A stretch of DNA of 64,000 nucleotides from Brachypodium distachyon. Taxonomy: Eukaryota; Streptophyta; Magnoliopsida; Poales; Poaceae. The stretch is from assembly GCF_000005505.3 (NCBI RefSeq), contig NC_016133.3, positions 49,317,237 through 49,381,236 on the forward strand, given 5' to 3'. Shown piece after piece: positions 55,650 through 64,000 of the stretch. The notes under the pieces were generated by a model. The model was given only the letters and a program-made list of their open reading frames with translations. It was not told where the DNA came from and made no database searches. Both the position numbers and the translations under genes were made by a program. Each line of letters begins with the position of its first letter. The first letter of the stretch is position 1.

Positions 55650-58624
55650 ATGAGGAGGTTCCTGCCGGGAGGAGGAGGAGGAGGAGGAGGAGGAGGAGGG
55701 GAGCCCTCTTCTTCGTCGTCGTCGCACGGCGGGGATCAGCACGCGGCGGCGGGCAGCAACGATGGCGGGCTGCGGTACGGCGGAGGCGACATCTCGCTGG
55801 GCCGCGGGCACGACCAGCAGCTCCACCACCAGGCCCAGTTTCGCGGCGCCGGGGGCGAGGCGGAGATGAAAGGCCGGGACGACGGCGGGGCGGATTTGCT
55901 GGCCCGGCACAGCAGCTCGCCCGCGGGCTTCTTCTCCAACCTCATGGTGGACGACGGTACGTGAGGGCTACGTACCCCAGCTGATTTGATTAATTTGACC
56001 ACGCCTGAGAATTAATGCCTGTCTTAAACTACGTACGGTAGATAGCTTTTCCGCCATGAATCTTGGTATTTTCTGTCGACGGAAAATGACATGAAATGGG
56101 GGTTACGCAATGGCAGCTAGCTTCGGGTATTCGTGTGTGTCTGTCCATATACATTCCCCACGCACGAAGGGCAACATTTTCGCGCTAAATTGCTTTGCTT
56201 TGTTCCAAGAGACCAAGAGGGAATAAAGTAGCGCATTGCGTTGTCTTCTTTCTTTCCTGGGGGCGCCGCAAAAGTGCAGCTCCACTAGCTAGTAACTGCT
56301 CTGCCTGACCACTTCTCGCAACTTGCACACTGTGCATGAGGTGGACCTCCCAACGTTTACCAAGCTAAGCCTGTTTTGGTTAAATCGGTGTTGCTATAAA
56401 TGTACATGGATCGCCATTTATGTGTGTGTGTGTGTGTTTGCCAAGTGGAAAAGGTGAAACTTTCCTTCAACTTTCGGTTCGAACTTTGCCATGCCTATTA
56501 TATATGTCCCCCTCTCGTCTTGGTTTCTGTATTAATTAGGCTTTTGGATATATATCTGCATTAGAAACTGCCAAGGAAGAAGCGGGTGCAAAACTAAGGG
56601 CGAGTGGCGGTTTTTCCTTGAAACAACGAGCTTTTATTCTACTACTTGCGTGTGGAGTACTTTTGTATTCGCATGCCTCTAGTTCTCGTGTTGTTTTATA
56701 ATCCTACTTGCAGTTAATTATTTCTTATTTCGCCACTTGCAATCTAATTTACTTCCTCCGTCCAATAAAAGATGTCTCAAGTTTGTTAAAATTTAGATAT
56801 ATCTAGACATGACTTAGTGCATAAATGCATTCAAATTTAGTCAAAGTTAAGACAACCTTTTGTTGGACGGAGGAAGTATATCGTTGCGCACCAAATATGA
56901 TACTTTCTCCGTACAACAAAAGATGTCTCAAATTTATCAAAATTTGGACGTATCTAGACATGACTTAGTGTATAGATGCATTCATATGGTAACGGCGCTC
57001 AAAATGTCACGCATCTTCCCCAAAGACTTGAGCTAGGAGTCAATGCTAAACCCTAGCAAATTAAAGGTTATGTTAACTAATAATGCGACCACTTGCCTTA
57101 ATCTACGGCGGGACCACGTGGCACACGCCCACTTGGCTCGATGGGCCCTGTCCTGCCTTCGGTCCAGGTTCAGCCGACGGATCCACGGTGGCGTCAGGGC
57201 AGTTTGGCTAAAAATAGTAACCCCTATGCGATGCCTACAGAGGCGCACTGATCTGCGTCGGCGCACGCCGCACGCACGTGCCTGGCCTTTCCTTTAGTGG
57301 CTCCATTCACAGACCTGCCATTGTTTAATTTGAGGATAATAAGATTCCATCATTCAATAGCATAACATGTCTTCCATGCAGTTGGATCGAGCAAATTACT
57401 TACAAGTCTATATAAATGGTTCTTTATACTCAAGCAGGGTACGTAGTATGAAATTAAGCTGCATAGTCATGTGGTAAAAAAATAGGGTTGTGGCTATTTC
57501 TGAGTCGATTAATTTTTAAGATTTTTTTTCATAATTTTAAGACTAAAGTAACATCAACTAAATAATAGTAAAACCGCGAGTATATTTACTCAGTCACGCG
57601 GAGATATTAAGATCTTGACGTCATCCCGCTCTCTCATCTCTCACTTGTTGTGATTGGATTAGGATTTGCAGGCTCAAGAGCCGGAGCAGCAGCTGGAGGC
57701 GCAGAAGCCCATCGCAGCGGCACGAAGATGAAGTCCCAGCTTGGTTTTACGGCCGGCGGGCCGCACAGCGCCTCCCACCTGTCGCGGATCTCCGAGGGCG
57801 CCGCCTTGTTCCCGGGCGCTGCTGCTGCTGGGCACTCACACTCGGGCGGCAGCGGCGGGGAGCACGGCGCCGTGTCGCGCTCCTTCTCGGCGGGCGGTGG
57901 CGGTGGCGCCGGGGGCTTCTCCATCGTCGGGCCTTGGGACGAGTCGAGGGACATCATCGGCACCCTTGATATCGGCGGCTACGAGTCTCAGGTACGCATC
58001 GTCAGCTGTACATATATGTTCATCGATCATCTGTCACGCTTAGGTTCTGCTCTTCATGTATTGTTTGGTGGCGTGCAGTTTAGCGGCATGGCGAGCCCGT
58101 CGTCGCTGGAGCTGGCGGGCATGGACAAGTACATGCAGGCGCAGCAGCAGCAGGACCAGGTTGCGTTCAAGGTGCGGGCCAAGCGCGGCTGCGCGACGCA
58201 CCCGAGGAGCATCGCCGAGAGGGAGCGGAGGACAAGGATCAGCGAGAAGCTCAGGAAGCTACAGGACCTAGTGCCCAACATGGATAAGGTAGAGGTATAG
58301 TAAACTGGCTAGCTAGTCGCAGGCACACGTACGCCGTGCGCCACACAAACAAACTGAAGTGATCTTGCTAATTCGTGTGTACGGATGGATATTTTGAACA
58401 GCAAACGAGCACCTCGGACATGTTGGACCTCGCCGTCGAGCACATCAAAGGCCTTCAGAGCCAGCTACAGGTATGCTAGCTATGTCGATCCACATCACTC
58501 ACGCCGACTTGATCATCGAAAGCTATATACGGCCGGACGTACTGAACTTGATTGGTTTGCATGTCTTTGAATGCAGGCTATGAAGCACGAGCAGGACAAA
58601 TGCACCTGCTGCAGCAAGCCTTGA
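55650..58624 (+). CDS. bHLH transcription factor, bHLH122/bHLH130 (FBH) type
   Basis: Predicted join of 55650-55956, 57672-57991, 58079-58288, 58402-58470 and 58577-58624, 317 residues with consistent phases. The start MRRFLPGG runs into polyglycine encoded by a GGA repeat, then acidic/Ser-rich and Gly-rich segments. Exon 2 has SASHLSRISEGA and FSIVGPWDESRDIIG, conserved in this subfamily. The basic region and helix-loop-helix occupy about residues 242-302: VRAKRGCATHPRSIAERERR, then TRISEKLRKLQDLVPNMDK and SDMLDLAVEHIKGLQSQLQ. Glu256 and Arg260, the E-box contact pair, are present; position 5 of the basic region is Arg252, not His, as in this clade. The ending MKHEQDKCTCCSKP is also clade-typical. 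Related Arabidopsis proteins activate CONSTANS or act in drought and stomatal responses. It is nuclear; the target set is unknown. Intron 1 (1.7 kb) holds two Stowaway copies. Confidence 0.92.
56752..56876. mobile_element. Stowaway MITE in bHLH intron 1
   Basis: Ends CTTCCTCCGTCCAAT and (inverted) CTTCCTCCGTCCAAC, with TA on both sides (56750-56751, 56877-56878). The interior cattcaaatttagtcaaagt and cgacttagtgcat-like phrases match the family seen at 50430. Confidence 0.9.
56903..56990. mobile_element. left half of a second Stowaway copy
   Basis: CTTTCTCCGTACAACAAAAG, then atgtctcaaatttatcaaaa and tctagacatgacttagtgta, match the adjacent element at 56752. There is no right terminus, so it is truncated. 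Confidence 0.7.
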
Positions 58625-59085
58625 CTCACTCACTGATTACCAACTACCAATTGCGCCAAGAATTCATGATCAAAAGATCGATGACACCCTTATTTTTTCG
58701 GAGATCGGTCGATCGAGAAATGTACATGGATGATACCATTGATCGCACCACGTGCAAGCAAAGTTCGTACATGGCCGGATATATACATGAATCGGTGCAT
58801 GCCAAATGCGAGACGTACGTACGCGCGCATGAAGCTCCACGGTTTCAAAAAAAATAAAATCCAGGGGCACTAACTTCGCAGCGCTCTGCGCTGTATGCAA
58901 AAACTGGCAGCGCCGTTCCTGTTCACAGTCTTTTGCCTTCGTCATTGTGAATCTTTGATGACTAGCTAGCTGCTTTTTCGTTTAAAATTTTGTGACCTCT
59001 TTTTCGTTTTTAGTTTAGGCACCTCTTACATTTCAACTAGAATATTAGTAGTTCTCTCGTGAGATTTTTCGTTTTAAATTTTGTT

Positions 59086-60099
59086 GAGTAAATTACACAA
59101 AAAAACATCTCTAGCGGCTCTGTAACAAAAAACCACAAACTTGGTAACTAATACCCCAGTTACTCAGTAATGAGTAACAAACAAACCTGAAAATCACAGG
59201 TTTTGTCAAGTTAATCGTTCGGGCCCACATGTATCTGTCGTTCTAATCCATCGGCTTTAGCCGAGCCTGTAGCTTCAGCCAATGAATCTTAGGAGGTCCC
59301 CGGGGAAGAAGAGCAGTGGGCAGGCGGCGGCGCGGTGGGGGCGGGGGGGGGGGGGGGGAGGGGGGGGCGAGGAGGCGGCGGCGGCGGGCTTGACTTCTTC
59401 TTCGCTTCCTGGCCCCACGCGGGCAGGTGGCGCACGCGCCGGAGCTGGGACGGGCGCGGGCGGTGCGGGCAGCGCCGGTGGCGAGCAGTGAGCGGCGCGG
59501 GCCTCCTCCGGCCCTGCAACCTCGCAGACGCCGCCACCATCCTCTTCCCCTTCTCGGCGCGCATGCGGGGGCAAGGTCCGTACGCTTGTCGAGCCGCGCT
59601 TTGAGACCTCCACACCCGGCCCATCTTCTTCCTTGTGCTCGGCACGCACGGGGGGCGTCGTCTTCCTCGGCACCAGCAGCGGGGACGGCTAGCGGCGGCA
59701 GCTAGGGCGGCGCGCGCCCGCGGAAGCAGCTGTGGCGGCGGCGGGGGCTGCAATCCGCGGCGGCGACTCAAATCGCGCTGCTCCTCCTCACCCAAGCGCT
59801 GCTGCGACGGGGGGCACTCGCAGGTCACCGTCGGAGCTAGGGAAGATGAACCGGAGGGAGGGAGGAACGAGCCAGCTCAGCCGGGAATGAACTGCGAGCA
59901 GTCGGGATTGAGCTGCGAGCCACATAATTGGCTCGTGTGTACCACATGTTGGTCAGGGCGATTAACTTGGCCAAACCGGCCACTTACGGGTTTTCTGTTA
60001 TTCATTAGTCTTCATGTCGTGGGTATCAGTTAAAAAAACTTGGGTTCGTGGTTTTCTGTTACAAGAGCCGCTACGTATGTGTTTCTCTGCAATTTACTC
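59086..60099. mobile_element. Mutator-like element with long TIRs and matching 10-bp flanks
   Basis: Left end GAGTAAATTACACAAAAAAA and inverted right end GAGTAAATTGCAGAGAAACA begin inverted repeats of about 75 bp. They share TAGCGGCTCT, TGTAACA, AAAACCAC and AACT...ATACCC. The flanks are identical 10-mers, AAATTTTGTT (59076-59085 and 60100-60109), fitting the 9-10 bp target duplication of Mutator elements. The interior (59280-59880) is very GC-rich, with a minus-strand frame containing long proline and glutamate runs and no recognised domain. It carries no transposase, so it is non-autonomous. It lies 460 bp beyond the bHLH gene. Confidence 0.85.
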
Positions 60100-60242
60100 A
60101 AATTTTGTTCCTCCAACAATATAGTTCTGTCTGTTCCACTGAATACCGGTTCAGCTGTCCTAGCATTTGTGTTTTGTCTCACTAGATCTGGCTCTAATAA
60201 AGTTTCGTCATCTCCCGCAAAACAATCACACGCTTGTAGCAT

Positions 60243-61780
60243 CACCGCAGATGCACAGCGTAATGCTGCAACAAGGGCATCCGGGAGCTGCGCGAGTCGT
60301 ACCCTAGCGTGCCGATCGCGTACGCCAATTACTAAGCTACTGCAGATGCTCAGGAGGATTCAACGTTATGTGGTCAGAGTAGTGGGGGATGGATCTAAAA
60401 TTCTATTCTGAGAAGATAAGTGGGTGTTGGACATATCTTTGGCTTGTATTTTTCTCAGACTGTATGGGATCACTTTCACCAAATATGTCACTCTTCAGAA
60501 GGTTAAAACTGAGGGTGCAGACATCATTCAATTCAGGAGAACACTGGTGGGTGAAACTGTGGTGCAATGGGAACAAGTTAAGTGTTTGCTTGATAGTCAA
60601 CATCTCTCTGATGTCAGTGATATTGTGAGATGGATGCTGGGCACCACTGGCACCTTTTCTGTTAGATCTCTGTATCTTCAGTTAAGGTATGGTTCTACTG
60701 TGCACTACAGAAAAATGTGGACTCTGAAGATCCCCCAGAAAATCAGAATCTTCCTGTGGCTTGTCATCAAAAACAGAATTCTGACCAAGGATAATTTACT
60801 TAAACGAGGATGGACCGGGGACGCCCACTGTCATTTCTGCCCTGGTGCTGAAACGGTTGATCACTTTCTCTTCGCTTGCCCCTTGGCGCGCTTTGTCTGG
60901 GCAGTGGTGATGTGTGCTTTTGGCCTTTCCACAGCACCAAACTCTGCTAATGACTTGATGGGGAATTGGATCTCATCCTTCCCTTCATCGCAGAGACGGC
61001 TGGTGCTTAGTGGCAGCACAGCGGTGATCTGAACGTTGTGGAAAACTAGGGACAATGTGTGCTTTAAACACAAGTTTCCTGATGATCCTTCAGTTGTTGT
61101 TTTCATGCTCTGCAACCATCTTACATCTTGGGCTCCTCTGCAGACAAAAGCAAACAGCGGAAGACTCGAGAAGGCGGCAACGATGCTTAAAGTGGTGATC
61201 TCTGAAGCTTTTGCGCGGGACTTTGGATGGGCGCCGACTACAAAACGACTGACCTGACATGGTTTGTGTTTTGTTCAGTTCTGGAAACTTCATCCTGCTG
61301 TGGGAGCTCTCTGTTGCATGCCTGTAATGCGTTCTGCTTGTAGCTTGCGCAACTAGTGTTGCTGCTGAACTCCTCTTTTGTATTTTTCCTTTTTTCCTTT
61401 CCTTTTGTACTGAACTGGACGGTTTCTATGTTGGAAATCGGTTGGGTGAGCCCACTGGGTTTAAAAAAAAAATGCTCAGGGGTGCACCAAGATGGGATTC
61501 AATGATGCAGCCGTGAGCGCAGAGCGCGTGACCAAGGCGTGCCGCGGCACGGGATTGAGGCGGTGCCTACAACGTTGACACGGACAGGATGTGCGGTGTG
61601 CGCCAGGCCAGGGACGACAGTGTGCACAAGGGCGGACGAGTACAATCACTCGACCAGTTGGGATGTGTCCACCTCACACAGCATGCATATAGAGCTTCAA
61701 GCGACCTGCTCTACCACGGAGGTCTCACCGTCCCCTGCGCCAGTCAACTCCCCGCGCCTGCAAATCGCCTGTGATCAGTT
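60243..61780 (+). pseudogene. GDSL esterase/lipase pseudogene split by a LINE
   Basis: Left piece (60243-60354): IRELRESYPSVPIAYANYY-like coding, a conserved stretch in the later half of plant GDSL lipases, ending in a TAA where a Tyr/Lys codon is expected. Right piece (61473-61780): MGFNDAAV, a cysteine-rich KACRGTG segment, YNVDTDRMCG, PGTTVCTRADEY, then SWD and VHLTQHAYRA. These show the catalytic Asp and His of GDSL block V, here in two different frames. GDSL enzymes are secreted serine hydrolases. The N-terminal half with the GDS serine is not in the window. Multiple frameshifts plus the LINE make it non-functional. Confidence 0.8.
60355..61471 (+). mobile_element. 5'-truncated LINE inserted in the GDSL pseudogene
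   Basis: The peptide contains RTLVGETVVQWEQVKCLL, FSVRSLYLQLRYGS, TLKIPQKIRIFLWLVIKNRI and AHCHFCPGAETVDHFLF, the zf-RVT end of a LINE. One in-frame stop near 61031 interrupts it. It ends at a poly(A) (61463-61472). The sequence atgctcagg occurs just before (60346-60354) and just after (61472-61480), fitting a short target duplication. It is close in sequence to the LINE at 41790. Confidence 0.8.
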
Positions 61781-62388
61781 TCCGTCTGTAGTTCTGCATT
61801 TGTACACTTCTTTCTTTTGATCTTCAGGACGAATGCTCCGGTAATGTAAACAACATATGTGGTCATATCAGATGAATATAAGCTAGCCGCGAGATTTTCA
61901 GTGGCATCGAACAGATTTCTCATAATTTAATATGTTTCTAAATGAAACTGCTATGCTGGTGTTACTTATATTCTGTACATAGGAAGGCAATATTTTTAGG
62001 TGTAGCATCCAGTCCTGGTAGCATCTCTATTTAAAAGACTGGAATATTTTTTTTAATTAAGTCAACGTTTGTTGTTTTCTTGAACAGCAGTAAATTACCT
62101 TCATGCAGTAATCCTAGATACAGTTAGAACACTTGGGTCTTTTATACATTATGTACTTCCAGAACAACACAATCTTATTTAAGATATACCTGATGTGATT
62201 TCAAGAAGCTTCTAATTTGCTTATGCTTCATCAGGGTGTTGCAGAATCGTAGACACCTCCTATGTCTACTTTGTTTCTCAATTGATATACATAAACGTGT
62301 AGGAATGTACTCTGCAGATGCACTGTATGTATTCTCAGCTGGTGCATTGTTTATAGGCTACAAACGAACTACAGGATACAGCTAGAGC
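61781..62388. other. IspG 3' flank
   Basis: AT-rich; most of it is probably the 3' UTR and downstream region of the minus-strand IspG gene. Nothing else is recognised. Confidence 0.45.
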
Positions 62389-63933
62389 CTACTCCTCGAC
62401 AGGAGGATCTACCCAACGGCCATGATCTTTGATTAGCTGAATCAAGGCTTCAGTGGCACCCTCCATTGCAATGCCCCGCTGCACAACGGTCTGCCACAAA
62501 ATGATGAATTTTGTCAATGGAATTATGGAAATGAGATAGGACTCTGGTTTCATATATTCATCTATGCCACCATCACAGCCATTAGATGGTTTTTACATGA
62601 TTCATGAACAAATCTGATGGTACCACTGTTGTTGAACAAAACACCAAAGCATCCTTATTGATATGATTTAATGTCAATGTATTGGACGATTACCTTGCCA
62701 ACATAAAGATCGATCTTTCCGGGAGCACCTCCGACATATCCAAAATCGGCATCGGCCATCTCTCCTGGCCCGTTAACAATACAACCCATGATAGCAATCT
62801 GCCAAGAAATACACATATATAGTTAACCAGGCACAATTGAAAAGAATGGAAACCATGAAGTGTTAAGAGTGTTTACAGAGACGCCTGGTAGATGGGAAGT
62901 CTTCTCTCTAATCTGAGCACTGATTTCTTGGAGGTCAAAGAGTGTTCGCCCACAAGAAGGACAAGAGACATATTCCTGTAGAATTTGTTAATAATCAGAA
63001 ATGGCTCCACTGATATTCTATTTTCAGAAGAGACACATCAACTCAAGATTGCTTTTTCTTTGGCTGATTTAGAAGGTTATTCTAAATTTCTCATTGTGAT
63101 AGGTGCAGTTCAAGTGTCCAACTAGAGGTCGATGTCATTTATGGGATCAAAAAAGAGATCAAGCACTATCTAATGATCAAATATGTCATGAACATACAGT
63201 TTTTGTGTTGCGCATCCTGCAACCCTGTAGCAAGTTGAAGGATGTATCCCTCAAAAATTCAAACTCCTGGTTAGTAGCTTCGAGAAGTACACCATCACCA
63301 AGACCATCAACTAGAAGGGCACCAACATTGCTACCAGCACCAATAACAAGACCATCTCTGCATTTATTTGCAATAGAATAAGCACAAGATAACCATGACT
63401 CAGCAATTCTGATGGAAGAATGTTTGGAAGTTACCTATCAATACTTTTTGGGAAATCAATGTGATGGATCACCGGGAAGTTCAAACCATTGGTCTCTAAG
63501 TACTCGAACAACCTGAAAAACAAGAATAATAGTAATATGGTAAGCAGAATAAATGAAGATAACTTTGGGAGCAGCGTCCTTAAAAAAAATCTGGGAGCAC
63601 CGTACTGTTGATTATGATTGGTTGAAAATAATCCCTAAAGGACATTGATTGTTTCTCATATATAGTGAAATACTTTATGTGAATCATAGTTAAGACTTCA
63701 CCATTTGGTTTATCATATAAAGAATTTCATAATGTAGAACATACTCCAGTAATACTGAACAGAGCTTTTCAAACCCACTGTGTGCACTTACCTCCTTGCA
63801 GCGTGTACTCTGCCAGTCTTCTCTTCACCATATGGAACATTATGTAACAACATTGTAATATCATCAACACTCTTAAGAACATTTAGCTGCTCGTATGATT
63901 CGTCTCCACGAAGAGTTACAGCAAATCTAGTGC
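62389..63933 (-). CDS. ISPG: IspG/HDS, 4-hydroxy-3-methylbut-2-enyl diphosphate synthase, C-terminal part
   Basis: Six exons on the minus strand: 63792-63933, 63435-63512, 63198-63357, 62877-62975, 62694-62798 and 62389-62490. Earlier exons lie beyond the window end. IspG is the plastid iron-sulfur enzyme that converts methylerythritol cyclodiphosphate to HMBPP, the penultimate MEP-pathway step to isoprenoids. Visible blocks are [18 protein letters not shown], the [18 protein letters not shown] segment, [70 protein letters not shown] and the end [12 protein letters not shown]. The three Cys ligands of the [4Fe-4S] cluster (CPSC and MGC) and the Glu of NGPGE are all present. Phases join through all five introns, so this part is intact. 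Confidence 0.95.
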
Positions 63934-64000
63934 CTACAAAGAAAAGACAGTAACTCATAGATAAAACAATCGAATCAATATCATAAATACAGTATTTGGA

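Noticed and set aside
1..64000. CRISPR arrays, prokaryotic operons, rRNA or tRNA genes
   Set aside because: No regularly spaced repeats, no tRNA cloverleaf or rRNA sequence that I could recognise; the genes are plainly plant nuclear.

Overview
This window is nuclear DNA from a grass (monocot), probably a Pooideae-type genome. The evidence is intron-containing plant genes with GC-rich first exons, many Stowaway MITEs ending in CTCCCTCC, hAT, Harbinger and Mutator-like short elements, and 5'-truncated LINEs with target-site duplications. There are no prokaryotic operons, CRISPR arrays or phage genes. Exon boundaries were placed by hand from GT/AG sites, reading frame and family conservation.

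Layout. 1-7.6 kb: repeats, MITEs, a possible 2.9 kb CTCCCT-ended element and some exon-like scraps that I cannot assign. 7.6-9.0 kb (+): protein phosphatase inhibitor-2, four exons. 10.2-12.2 kb (+): chloroplast mTERF5-type factor, four exons. 14.5-15.4 kb (-): splicing factor ISY1. 15.5-16.4 kb: a Harbinger-type element between ISY1 and the divergent two-RRM protein gene at 16.7-17.8 kb (+). 20.1-21.8 kb (-): a complete four-exon FT-like florigen-family gene with unusual segment B residues. 22-29 kb: gene-poor, with one LINE fragment. 29.3-34.9 kb (+): GOT1-type Golgi vesicle protein, with a truncated LTR element, a LINE and a Stowaway in its introns. 36-44 kb: repeat block (LINE fragments, hAT MITE, truncated Copia LTR plus gag, possible organellar DNA, Gypsy integrase fragment). 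44.8-47.0 kb (-): frameshifted wall-associated kinase pseudogene. 48.3-50.1 kb (-): intact CLAVATA2/FEA2-type LRR receptor-like protein whose 5' flank is partly duplicated upstream. 52.5-54.3 kb: LINE tail and a long-TIR Mutator-like element. 55.6-58.6 kb (+): five-exon bHLH factor of the bHLH122/bHLH130 (FBH) type. 59.1-60.1 kb: Mutator-like element with matching 10-bp flanks. 60.2-61.8 kb: GDSL esterase pseudogene split by a LINE. 62.4-63.9 kb (-): 3' half of the plastid IspG/HDS gene, running off the window end.

The genes do not form one pathway; this is ordinary plant gene order. Several act in development (FT-like, FEA2/CLV2, bHLH) or plastid function (mTERF5, IspG). From memory, unverified, IspG and an FT-like gene lie close together on rice chromosome 2, which would fit colinearity. 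No new system is evident. The points most worth a second look are the FT paralogue's segment B changes, the duplicated FEA2 5' flank, and the small TIR elements with GC-rich interiors beside genes.
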